A stretch of DNA of 64,000 bases from contig NZ_BDDE01000019.1 of the NCBI RefSeq assembly GCF_008327685.1, positions 124,001-188,000 of the forward strand, read 5' to 3'. This stretch comes from Actinomadura sp. K4S16 (GTDB lineage: Bacteria > Actinomycetota > Actinomycetes > Streptosporangiales > Streptosporangiaceae). The position numbers and the translations under genes are program-made. This document shows, piece after piece, positions 40,244 through 48,835 of the stretch. The number at the start of each line of letters is the position of its first letter. Positions within the stretch are counted from its first letter, which is position 1. The notes beneath the pieces are model-generated. The model was not told where the DNA came from. It saw only the letters and a program-made list of their open reading frames with translations, and ran no database searches.

Positions 40244-43200
40244 TCGAAGATGCCCGCCTGCCCGGTCGCCGGTTCCGGGGCGGGCAGGTCGGCGCGGGTG
40301 CGTTCGCGGCCGTCCCAGCGCCACGGTGTCACGAGGACCGCGTCGATGCCGTCGCGGCGGGACAGCTGGCAGATCGACAGGCCCGGCACCTGCGGATAGC
40401 AGCCCCATTCGCGTTCGCTCGTCATGACCACGTCCATGTCGAAGGTGGCGAGCAGGCCGAGGCATTTGGCGCGGGAGTCGTCGTCCACGCCCGCGAACGC
40501 CTCGTCCAGGGCGACGAGGCGGGGCGCGTGGGGGTTGCCGGCCGACTTGTAGTGCGCGGACGCGGCCGCGAAGAGGGGGACCGAAGCGGCCAGCACCCGT
40601 TCGCCGCCCGACGCGGGGCCGGTCGCGGGGCGCCACTGGCCGTCCTGGAGGCGCTGGATCGTGAACGCGTGCCACGACCGGTAGTCCAGCGCACGGGTGA
40701 GCTGCTCGGTCCAGCCGGACGCCGGGTTGTCGGCGTGCTCGCGCGCGATCTGGTCCTGCAAGAACCGGCCGACTGCGGCGCGGTCGTCGATCGACCAGGC
40801 GTCGATGGTCTGCCGCAGCTTCTCCCGGACGCGGTCGAGGCCCTCGGGGGCGTCCTTCGCGGGCCTCCAGACGAGCCGCAGCCGCATCCCGGTGGACGTC
40901 GGGCGAGAGGTCAGCTCGGCGTTCATCTCCCGCACCTCGTCCTCGGCGGCGGCGATGAGCTCCTGGAGGGTGCCCGCGACCTCGTTCAGCAGGTGGTTCT
41001 CCAGGATCTCCCGCTCGCGGGCCGACAGGAGGCGGGCGCGCTGCTCCGTCTCGGCTTCGAGCGCCTCCGCGAGCTTGGGGACGTCGCGGGTGCGGCCCTG
41101 GAAGAGCACGTCCACGACCATGATCCCGTCGTGCACGGTGAGGCCGACCGAGTGCCCGTGCCGGGACATCGCGTCCGACAGCAGCTTGTGCTCCTCGGAG
41201 ACCCGCTTCTGGACGCGGTCCCACGGGCCGTCGCCGTCGTCCACCGCGTCGAGTTCGGTGTTGACGGCGCGGGCCAGGAGGACGGCGGGGTTGGGCGCCC
41301 ACTCCTCGGACGGGTCCGGGACGTCCAGGGCGGGCACGGCCACGGCCAGCAGGCCGGTCGCGGCGAACGCGCGGAACTCCGCCACCGCCCTGTCGCGGAC
41401 CTCGGCCGCCTCGGTGATCTGCTCGCGCAGCCTGTCGCGGGCCTCCTCGGCCTTGCCGCGTTCCGCGACCGCCGACCGCTCCCGGTCGCGGACCCGCGAC
41501 TCGGCGCCCGCCCGGTCGGTGAGGGCCCGCTTGACCTCCTCCAACCGCCGGAACAGCTCGTCGACGGCGGCGCCCGCCGTCTCGACCAGCGCCCGGTGCG
41601 CCTCGGCGGCGGCATCGGCCTGCCCGCGCGCCTCCGCGGCCTCCTCCGCCGCCTCCGCCAGCCGTTCCCGGACGCGCGCGAGTTCGCCCGCCGCCTCCTG
41701 CGCCGACTCCCTCGCGGCCAGCAGGGTCCGCGCGGCGGGCCACAGCTCCGCCAGCGCCATCCGGTAGCCGCCCACCGCCTCGCGCACCCGCGCCAGCTCC
41801 GGTCCGCCATCGGGCAGGCCGACGTCGGAGGCGAACTCGGCGGCCCGTTCCGCCGCCGCCGAGACCTCCTCGCGGCGCCGTGCCACGGCCTCTTCCGCGC
41901 GCGCGTGCTCGTCGTCGAGTTCCCGCCGCCTGCGGTGCTCGCCGGCGAGCCGGACGTGGGCCTCGCGCAGTGCGGTGTCGCGGGGAACGGCCCGGTGCTC
42001 GGCGGCCAGCGTCTCCCGCCGCGCCGCCAACCTGTCCAGCTCCACGCCCAGCGCCGCGATCCGGGACCGGGTTTCGGTGAGGTCGGCGCGGAGCCGTGCG
42101 ATCCGGGCGCGGCGGGCGGCCTCGCGGGCGCCTTCGCCGATGAAGTCGGCGCTGTCCTTGCGCCAGGAGCCGCCGAGGACGCCGTTCGCCCACCGGCCGT
42201 CCACCGCGACCCACGTCCGCGTGCCCGGACCGAGCCCCAGCCCGGTGAGGACGGCGTGCACCGCGTCGGCGGTGAGCGCGGCGGCCCGCGGGTCGGCGCG
42301 GTCGATCGCGGGACGCAGGACCAGGGCGCATGACGGCCCCTGGACGGCCTCCCCGGTCAGCACGAACGTGTCGTCCGTGCCGAGCAGTGCGCCGTCGGGG
42401 GTCACCCAAGCGTCGAGGATGCCGGAGGCCTCCAGCGCGGCCTCCAGCCCGGCGCGGTGGTCGGCGGGCACCGTCTCGGCGAAGTCGACGACCTTCCACA
42501 GCGGCGCGCCCGGCCGGCCCTCCCGTTCGGCGGTGCGCGTGTACGGGACGGGCGGCGCGTCGTGCCCGCCCGCCTCCAGCCGCCCGATCTCCTCCAGCAG
42601 CGAAGTCTCGCTTGCGCGTTCGGCCCGCAGCCGGGACTCCGCGTCCGCGACCCGGCCGCCCAGCGCAGCCGTGGCCTCGCGGGCGGCGTCGTCCACGGCG
42701 GTCACCGCGGGATTGCGCCCGTCGGCGGTCTCGGCCCACTCCTCCAGCGTCGCGAGGACCGTGTCGGGGTCGTCCACCCGGATCTCGGTCAGCCCCGCAA
42801 GGTAGGTGACGTAGGCGTCCAGCAGGTCCGCCGCACCCGCCCGCGTCTCCGCGTCCGCCGCGGAGATCCGCTCGGCCGCGGCCTGCAGTTCGCCGACCAG
42901 CCGTTCCGCCTCGGCGGTCGCGGTCTCCAGCAGGGTCCGCGCGGCGGTGACCGCCGCCATCAGCCGGTCGAGTTCGGTGAGGGCGCGGGAGCGGTCGTCG
43001 GCCAGCGCGCCGGTCGCGCGGCGCGCCTCCGTGAGGCCGGCCTCCCAGCCGTCCATGGCAGACGCGTGCGCCGGGCCGCATCCAGCGGCCGCAGCCAGAG
43101 CCGCCGAATCGTCCCGGACGGTGCCGAAGGACGACTCGGCCTCGTCCGCCCGCGACCGCGTCGTCTCGGCTCTGGCCTGCTTGCGCGCGGCCTCGCCGGA

Positions 43201-44304
43201 CAATTCGTCGCGGTCGCGTTCCCGCGCCTTCGCGTGCGCGTCTCGGCGGCGGGCCTCCTCGCCCATCTGCTCGATGCGCTCGGCTTCGCGCATCTCAGGA
43301 CTGGCCTCCAGCGCCTGCCGGTGCGCCTCCAGCCGGGTCTTGTCCGCGGCCAGCCCGTCCAGGAGCCCCGCCACCTCGGTCAACTCGGTCTCGGCGGCCG
43401 CGAACCGCGTCTCGGCCTCGGCGAGTTCACGGTTGAGGTGCTCGTACCTGCTCTGCGTGAGGCGGGGACCGGCGGCCTTCCGCTTCGCGGCGATCCGGCC
43501 ATACCGGGTGTAGTGCCCGAGGAAGTCCGTCGCCGCCTTGTGCGCCTCCTCCAGGGCGCGCAGCGCGTCCCGCTCCTCGTCCAGGCCCCGGAACGCCTCC
43601 GCGACCGTCGTGATCAGCGCCGGGCTGAGCGGCGGCAGCGCCTCCGTCAGCGCCCGCGACAGCAGCCGCTCGTCCGGCTTCTTCGACAGCTGCGGCTGCC
43701 TGAGCTGGATCAGCAGGTTGACCAGCGCCTCGTAGCGGTGCTCGCCCAGCCCGAACAGCGCGTCGTCCACGGCCCGCCGGTAGTCCGACGCCCGGTCGTA
43801 GACGATGCCGTGGCCGTCCACTGCTTCACGGAGCTTCTCCCGGGTCAGCGACACACCGGTCTCCGAGACGAGGGAGAGGCCGGCGCCGACCCGCTGCGCG
43901 GTGACGAAGAACCAGTGCCGGACGATGCCGCGGTCCTTCACCGCCTTCAGCCCGCAGCCGAGCGTCCGGTATTCCGGCGTCCCGTCCGGGTGGAGCCGGC
44001 CGAACTCCAGCCACGTGTAGCCGAGCCGCTCCGGATGCGGGTGCTTCCCGCCGAGCAGCAGGTTCCACTCCATCCGCTTCTGCCGGTCGCCGTCCGGCTC
44101 GACGCGGTGCGGGGACAGCTCACCGTCCAGCAGGAAGGGCAGCGTCAGCGCCAGCACCTTCGACTTGCCGGTGCCGTTGTTGCCGCGCAGCAGCAGCCGC
44201 CCGTCATGGAACCGGAACTCCTCGACGTCGTAGTAGAACATGTCGACCAGCCCGGCGCGCAGCGGCTTCCAGCGCTCCGACGTCGGCAGGGGCGCCTGTG
44301 TCAC
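40240..44304 (-). CDS. jetC: Wadjet type II SMC-like ATPase JetC (TIGR02680)
   Basis: The 1354-residue SMC/MukB-like motor has Walker A LLLRGNNGTGKSKVLALTLP near residue 40. Two long coiled-coil stretches rich in Ala, Glu and Arg flank a hinge-like segment near the middle. The C-terminal head has the signature SGGERVLAASVPLFAAAS, Walker B RLVALDEAFAGVDDDSRAKC and VMTSEREWGCYP. It is the DNA loop-extruding subunit of the Wadjet anti-plasmid complex. GTG 44304 overlaps the jetB stop by 4 bp. The gene is intact without frameshift. Confidence 0.93.
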   Translation of the reverse strand: MTQAPLPTSERWKPLRAGLVDMFYYDVEEFRFHDGRLLLRGNNGTGKSKVLALTLPFLLDGELSPHRVEPDGDRQKRMEWNLLLGGKHPHPERLGYTWLEFGRLHPDGTPEYRTLGCGLKAVKDRGIVRHWFFVTAQRVGAGLSLVSETGVSLTREKLREAVDGHGIVYDRASDYRRAVDDALFGLGEHRYEALVNLLIQLRQPQLSKKPDERLLSRALTEALPPLSPALITTVAEAFRGLDEERDALRALEEAHKAATDFLGHYTRYGRIAAKRKAAGPRLTQSRYEHLNRELAEAETRFAAAETELTEVAGLLDGLAADKTRLEAHRQALEASPEMREAERIEQMGEEARRRDAHAKARERDRDELSGEAARKQARAETTRSRADEAESSFGTVRDDSAALAAAAGCGPAHASAMDGWEAGLTEARRATGALADDRSRALTELDRLMAAVTAARTLLETATAEAERLVGELQAAAERISAADAETRAGAADLLDAYVTYLAGLTEIRVDDPDTVLATLEEWAETADGRNPAVTAVDDAAREATAALGGRVADAESRLRAERASETSLLEEIGRLEAGGHDAPPVPYTRTAEREGRPGAPLWKVVDFAETVPADHRAGLEAALEASGILDAWVTPDGALLGTDDTFVLTGEAVQGPSCALVLRPAIDRADPRAAALTADAVHAVLTGLGLGPGTRTWVAVDGRWANGVLGGSWRKDSADFIGEGAREAARRARIARLRADLTETRSRIAALGVELDRLAARRETLAAEHRAVPRDTALREAHVRLAGEHRRRRELDDEHARAEEAVARRREEVSAAAERAAEFASDVGLPDGGPELARVREAVGGYRMALAELWPAARTLLAARESAQEAAGELARVRERLAEAAEEAAEARGQADAAAEAHRALVETAGAAVDELFRRLEEVKRALTDRAGAESRVRDRERSAVAERGKAEEARDRLREQITEAAEVRDRAVAEFRAFAATGLLAVAVPALDVPDPSEEWAPNPAVLLARAVNTELDAVDDGDGPWDRVQKRVSEEHKLLSDAMSRHGHSVGLTVHDGIMVVDVLFQGRTRDVPKLAEALEAETEQRARLLSAREREILENHLLNEVAGTLQELIAAAEDEVREMNAELTSRPTSTGMRLRLVWRPAKDAPEGLDRVREKLRQTIDAWSIDDRAAVGRFLQDQIAREHADNPASGWTEQLTRALDYRSWHAFTIQRLQDGQWRPATGPASGGERVLAASVPLFAAASAHYKSAGNPHAPRLVALDEAFAGVDDDSRAKCLGLLATFDMDVVMTSEREWGCYPQVPGLSICQLSRRDGIDAVLVTPWRWDGRERTRADLPAPEPATGQAGIFE

Positions 44305-45467
44305 CTTTCCGCCTTTCCTCTGTCGCGGATGGTCGGCTCATCGACGGCGTACCGCGCTATCGCGGGACGCGCCAGGACCCGTCCGTCCGGCCGCGCCTCC
44401 ACCAGCCGCAGCGCCACCAGCTTTCCGAGCGCGATGTCCAGGAGTTCGGACTCGGCGCCCGGCTCGGTCACGCCCTTGCGCCAGAACGATCTGTGCCGCG
44501 CCGCCGCGTCCCGGACGAAGGACTCCAGCTCGTCGCGCCCGGCCTCGGAGCGTTCGGCGAGGTACTCGGCGACCAGCAGTGTCACGTGGCCGTCGGTGCG
44601 CTGCTCGGGCATCCGCACGTCGGTCAGTTCGTCGTCCGGATCGACCATGGCGATTCCCTCCGCCCGCAGCTCGGGCACGAGACCCGTCGCCTCCTCGATC
44701 CGGCGGGTGATCGCGACGCGCTGGGAGACGAGGTAGCCGCGCTCGGCGTCGTCCAGGTCGCCGTAGTACACCACCGGGTCCTCCAGCAGCCGGCGCGTCA
44801 GGCGGTGCCGCAGTGCCCGGTTGCGCAGCTCGTCGGTGTCGGGGACGGGCTCGTCGGTCAGCTCGGCGAGCCGCTCCTCGAACCCCGCCGCGGCGACCGT
44901 GGACGGCCCGCGCGCCCCGGTCAGCAGCGACGCGAGGACGATCCGGCGCACGTCGTACAGGACGTCCCCGGACGCCGACAGGTACGACTCCTCGTCGCCG
45001 GAAACCCGCCGCAGCACGCCCCAGCCGAGCAGCAGCCGCACCACGGCGACCAGGTCGGCGCGCTCCGCCCGGCTGTCCAGGGTGAACGGGAACGCCAGGT
45101 CCGGCTCGGCGGCGGCGTTCAGCACCTCCTCGGCGAGCCGGCCGAGCGTCGTCTGCGCGTCGGCGCGCTCCAGCACCGCCAGCGCCAGGCACAGCACGAC
45201 GTAGCGGCGCCGCCCGAACGGCTCGCCGGCCTTGCCGCGCACCGGATGCGTCCCGTCGTCGAGCGTCGGCGCCGTCTTGAACAGCCGGGCCGTCTCGGCG
45301 TCCACCTGTAGGCGCCAGCCCGTCTCCCGGTTCAGCCAGTCCCGCAGCTCCGACTGGTGCCGGCGGACGAGGACGAGGTCCTCCGGATCGGACTCGACCG
45401 TCAGCAGCGGGCGCTTCAGCAGCGCCCGAAGCGCCGACCGTCGCCGCGCGAGGTCGTCGTCGCTCAC
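44301..45467 (-). CDS. jetB: Wadjet type II subunit JetB (TIGR02678/DUF2398)
   Basis: The 388-residue protein of the DUF2398 family is recognised by its position and by segments such as RYVVLCLALAVLERADAQTT, RRSALRALLKRPLLTVESDP and VYYGDLDDAERGYLVSQR. In Wadjet, JetB is the MukE-like winged-helix subunit that joins JetA to the JetC heads. GTG 45467 overlaps the jetA stop (GTGA) and the stop overlaps jetC. The chain of 4-bp overlaps implies coupled translation in fixed ratios. Confidence 0.9.
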   Translation of the reverse strand: MSDDDLARRRSALRALLKRPLLTVESDPEDLVLVRRHQSELRDWLNRETGWRLQVDAETARLFKTAPTLDDGTHPVRGKAGEPFGRRRYVVLCLALAVLERADAQTTLGRLAEEVLNAAAEPDLAFPFTLDSRAERADLVAVVRLLLGWGVLRRVSGDEESYLSASGDVLYDVRRIVLASLLTGARGPSTVAAAGFEERLAELTDEPVPDTDELRNRALRHRLTRRLLEDPVVYYGDLDDAERGYLVSQRVAITRRIEEATGLVPELRAEGIAMVDPDDELTDVRMPEQRTDGHVTLLVAEYLAERSEAGRDELESFVRDAAARHRSFWRKGVTEPGAESELLDIALGKLVALRLVEARPDGRVLARPAIARYAVDEPTIRDRGKAER

Positions 45468-47011
45468 GCGCCCGCCCCGCTCAGGTCGGTGATCTCGATG
45501 ATGTGCTCGGGGCCGGTGAGCACGCCGTCCTTGGTCACGATCCGGATCTCGCCGCCGTCCGGGACGAGCGACAGCCGCACCTCCATCGACCCGTCCCCGG
45601 TGAGGGCCTTCACCTCCGTCTCGCCCGGCAGCCGCGCCGCCAGCGCGTCCCCCAGCAGCGCCAGGAACAGGCGGAACGCCCGCGGGTCCAGGACGCCCAG
45701 CTCCGACAGCCGCACCGGGCCGCCGGTCCGCAGCCGTGCCCGTGCCGCCGCGGTCTCCGCCGCCTCGCGGTCGGCGCGCTCGCGGAGCAGCCGGCGCAGT
45801 TCCGACCGGTCCTGGACGCGGTTGGGCTTTCCGCGCCGCTCGTAGGAGCCGGTCCGGCGCAGCTGCGGCGAGATCCGCACCGGCGGCGCCTCCGCCCACG
45901 GCAGCCCCTGCGGGGCCTCCTCTTCCCACGCCGCCACGGTCGCCGCGGTGACGGTCAGGTGCCGCGCGGAGGTCAGCCCGAACGCCGTCCGCCACAACCG
46001 GTGCATCGCCTCCTCGTCCGGCGCCTCGGCGAACCAGCGGGCCAGTGCCCGGAAGTCGGCGGACCGGTCCGACCGGCCCGAGCGCCGCTCGTTCAGCAGC
46101 CCCACCGTGTCCACCAACTGCTTGATCGCGGTCACCGCCGACTGCCGGAGCAGCCGCGCCTGCGACGGCCGTGCCGTCCCGCCGGACACGAACCAGTCGC
46201 GCAGGCCCCGCCACCGGTTGCGCCACGACTCCAGCGCCGCGCCCTCGGCGCGGCCGTACGCCTCGGCGGCGTCCGCGCCCTCCGGGACGGCGTCGGACGC
46301 CTCGCGCCGCGCCGCCACCGCCAGCAGCCGTTCGTGGCCGCGCGACTCCACCTCGGCCAGCAGCGCCGCGATCCGGGCGCCCGAGTTGGCGAGGTCGGCG
46401 ATGAACCGGTTGATGTAGTCGATGAGCCGCTCCTTGTAGGCGATGAACCCCTCCACGTCGCCGTCGGAGAAGTCGATCGCCCGGCGCAGCGAGGCCATGA
46501 ACGCCTGCGCGTTGTCGGCCAGCGAGGAGAACCGCTCGGCCAGCGCCAGCAGCAGCAGATGGGCCTTGGCCGGATCCGGGTCGGGCTCGCCGGCCAGTGC
46601 CGCCAGGGCGGCGAGCTGGTCGGCGATGTCGGCCAGCGCCACCGACTGCAGGACGCCGCGCTGCCCGATCGCCTCCTCGTAGAACGCGATGGCCTGCTCG
46701 GCGGCGTGCCCGGCCGGGGTCAGCTGGAACAGGAACCGTTTGCGGTGGAAGTCCTCGACGGTCGTGACGCGGCCGGTGTCGGCGTCGGCGCGCAGGTTGC
46801 CCCATTCGACGAGCTTGTCCAGCGCCTGGGCGAGCTGTTCGTCGGTGTCGCGGCGCAGCTCCGCGGCCACGTCCTCGGGACGCAGGTGGACGATGAAGCG
46901 CTCCTTGGCCCGCGCGAACGAGCGCAGCACGTCCCGGTAGAGGGGGGCGTTGGGCGCGCTGAGATGCGCGAAGGGCAGTGGTCCGTCCGGCCCCGAGTCC
47001 AGATCCGTCAC
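45464..47011 (-). CDS. jetA: Wadjet type II subunit JetA (TIGR02677/DUF2397)
   Basis: The 515-residue protein of the DUF2397 family is the MukF/kleisin-like subunit. It begins PFAHLSAPNAPLYRDVLRSF with winged-helix segments (LDKLVEWGNLRADADTGRVT, TVEDFHRKRFLFQLTPAGHA). It continues with long helices (RAIDFSDGDVEGFIAYKERL) and ends with a beta-rich domain (LTGPEHIIEITDLSG). GTG 47011 is chosen because the upstream ATG at 47020 in another frame stops at once. No strong ribosome-binding site is seen. It is the first jet gene, only 23 bp after the phosphodiester glycosidase gene on the same strand, so the promoter may lie far upstream or inside that gene. Confidence 0.9.
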   Translation of the reverse strand: MTDLDSGPDGPLPFAHLSAPNAPLYRDVLRSFARAKERFIVHLRPEDVAAELRRDTDEQLAQALDKLVEWGNLRADADTGRVTTVEDFHRKRFLFQLTPAGHAAEQAIAFYEEAIGQRGVLQSVALADIADQLAALAALAGEPDPDPAKAHLLLLALAERFSSLADNAQAFMASLRRAIDFSDGDVEGFIAYKERLIDYINRFIADLANSGARIAALLAEVESRGHERLLAVAARREASDAVPEGADAAEAYGRAEGAALESWRNRWRGLRDWFVSGGTARPSQARLLRQSAVTAIKQLVDTVGLLNERRSGRSDRSADFRALARWFAEAPDEEAMHRLWRTAFGLTSARHLTVTAATVAAWEEEAPQGLPWAEAPPVRISPQLRRTGSYERRGKPNRVQDRSELRRLLRERADREAAETAAARARLRTGGPVRLSELGVLDPRAFRLFLALLGDALAARLPGETEVKALTGDGSMEVRLSLVPDGGEIRIVTKDGVLTGPEHIIEITDLSGAGA

Positions 47012-47034
47012 CGCACCATTGTGGGGTCTCGGGG

Positions 47035-48372
47035 TTAGGGGAGCCGTCCGTTCGGTCCGTCGGGGCCGGACCCGGACGGACGGCCCGCGAAGGAGGGGAA
47101 GGCGCCTATGCCGTTGGCGACCGCGCGTTCCGTTCCGTCCGACGGGTTGTTGCGGACGGTCACGGAGCCCTCGCCGGGGGAGCGCGCGACGAAGGTCGAC
47201 GAGCCGCCGCCGTCGAGGTTCACGCCGTCGTCGGCGCCCGCCTTGTCCAGGAGGGACGCCAGTTCGGGGATGGTCGCGCCGCCGCTCAGCACGGACCTGC
47301 CGTCCACCACGACGAGGTAGACGTGCCGGCCGTCGCGGCTCACCCCGGCGGCCGTGCGCGGCGCCGGGCCGGCGGTGCCCAGGCCGTCCAGCGGCCTGCC
47401 GTCCCGCAGGATCGGGAACCCGCCCACGGCGAACCGGAAGCGGACCGGCCCGGTGAAGCGGTAGGAGACCCGCACCCGGTCGCCCGGCTTGAGCCGGCGC
47501 AGCGCGTCGGCGCCCTTCTCCCGCCCGACGAGCACGGTCGTGCCGGCCGGGATCGCGCCGCCGCCCACCGTGCCTGACACCCCCGTCACCACGCCCCGCC
47601 GCACGGTCGCCTCGGCGGTGTTCGTGCTGCACGGGTCGCTTCGCACCTGGTCGGTCCCGCACACCGCACGCTGCCGCGACACCTCGCCCCACTCGGGGCC
47701 GAACGCCCCGACGCCGCCGACCGGAAGCGCGTACTGATTGAGGCCGCGCAGGGCGATGGACGTCCCGCCGGAACGGACGGTCCCGGTCAGGTGCAGGCGG
47801 GCCATGTGTCCGCGCCTGTCGTCGCCGACCCCGATGACGTCCTCGGTGGACGTCCCGGGCGGCAGCGCGGGCCCGAACCGCTGCCCGTCCGGCACGGCCC
47901 CCTTGAGCGGACGGCCGCCATCGACCTCCGGCCCGGACGACGACCCCGTGGGCACCACCCCGGGATGGGTCTCGCTGATGTTGAAGAAGTCGCCGTTCAC
48001 CCCGGCCACGGCGTGCTGCGCGTCCGCCATGGCCGACACCGTCCGCCGCGCGGCGACCACGGGCGGCCGCAGAAGCCCGACCTCGGCCTTCCGCAGATCG
48101 ACGTCCAGCAGATCCCCGGCAACAGCCCCGCCAACTCCGGACGTCTCAAACGTCCGGAACGTCACGCCAGAGGCAAGTTGCTCCGAGGAGGTGAAGCGCA
48201 CCTCCCCGATCCCGGCCGAAGACGGCAGCCCCCGCACCCGCCCGTCCGGCCGCTCCCCCGACCCGGCCCCGTCAACCCCAGGCGCCGGCCCCACCTCACC
48301 CCGCGCGGGCACTCCTCCGACCCCCGCCACCAGGACCGCCGCCACCCAACCGGCCACCCACCTACGCACCAT
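47035..48372 (-). CDS. Secreted phosphodiester glycosidase (NAGPA) family protein
   Basis: The 445-residue protein has a signal peptide (WVAGWVAAVLVAGVGGVPARG). The mature part is a NAGPA/DUF2233-type domain with AVAGVNGDFFNISETHPGVV, YLVVVDGRSVLSGGATIPEL and the active-site-like DDGVNLDGGGSSTFVA. The family includes the enzyme uncovering mannose-6-phosphate; bacterial members are thought to act on phosphodiester-linked cell-surface glycans. ATG 48372 follows GGAGAAGGG; an ATG ten codons upstream lacks one and would extend the signal. It precedes the Wadjet operon but is not a known part of it. Confidence 0.85.
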   Translation of the reverse strand: MVRRWVAGWVAAVLVAGVGGVPARGEVGPAPGVDGAGSGERPDGRVRGLPSSAGIGEVRFTSSEQLASGVTFRTFETSGVGGAVAGDLLDVDLRKAEVGLLRPPVVAARRTVSAMADAQHAVAGVNGDFFNISETHPGVVPTGSSSGPEVDGGRPLKGAVPDGQRFGPALPPGTSTEDVIGVGDDRRGHMARLHLTGTVRSGGTSIALRGLNQYALPVGGVGAFGPEWGEVSRQRAVCGTDQVRSDPCSTNTAEATVRRGVVTGVSGTVGGGAIPAGTTVLVGREKGADALRRLKPGDRVRVSYRFTGPVRFRFAVGGFPILRDGRPLDGLGTAGPAPRTAAGVSRDGRHVYLVVVDGRSVLSGGATIPELASLLDKAGADDGVNLDGGGSSTFVARSPGEGSVTVRNNPSDGTERAVANGIGAFPSFAGRPSGSGPDGPNGRLP

Positions 48373-48835
48373 CTGCCCGCCCTTCTCCCGACCACAGTCC
48401 ATTGATCATGACGCGGGGACGGTGAAAGGCGGGCCGCCAGCGCGCTAACATTCGATGCAGCTTTGTTCGACGCGTTCGATGGACGTGGCAGCGAGCCACC
48501 CGACACGACAATCGGGCGAGGCCGCCTCTTGCGACCCCACCCGATGCGCTACTGGGTGACTCAGGTCATGTGCACGGAGGAAGCGGCGTGGGCCACCTCC
48601 GTGAGGAGGACCCAAAGGGTAGCGGTCAGCGGAAATATCAGAAGGCGTTTCATCTTTGAAAGCCCTATCTTCTCGAGCGAATCCAACGGATCCGCGGGTC
48701 TTTCCGTAAGTATAAGGGCCGACGGGGGTCGTCGCTGACTAATCAGCAAGCCGAGTGGTCAATCCATATATGTTAGTTATGTCGGATTCGTGTGCGACGC
48801 ATGTCACATTGCTAAGCGAGTGCGTGGATCGAGCT
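48373..48835. other. AT-richer spacer without a clear gene
   Basis: The spacer lies between two minus-strand genes. The only suggestive frame is 48561-48653 on the minus strand, 30 codons starting MKRLLIFPLTATLWVLL and ending with an AHA cleavage-like site. It looks like a bare signal peptide with a seven-residue mature part and lacks a good ribosome-binding site. The A/T-rich stretch around 48640-48830 probably contains the promoter of the phosphodiester glycosidase and Wadjet genes. Confidence 0.4.

Noticed and set aside
48561..48749. Small minus-strand frame with a signal-peptide-like segment
   Set aside because: The mature part would be only seven residues and the start lacks a good ribosome-binding site. 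Mentioned only within the spacer entry.
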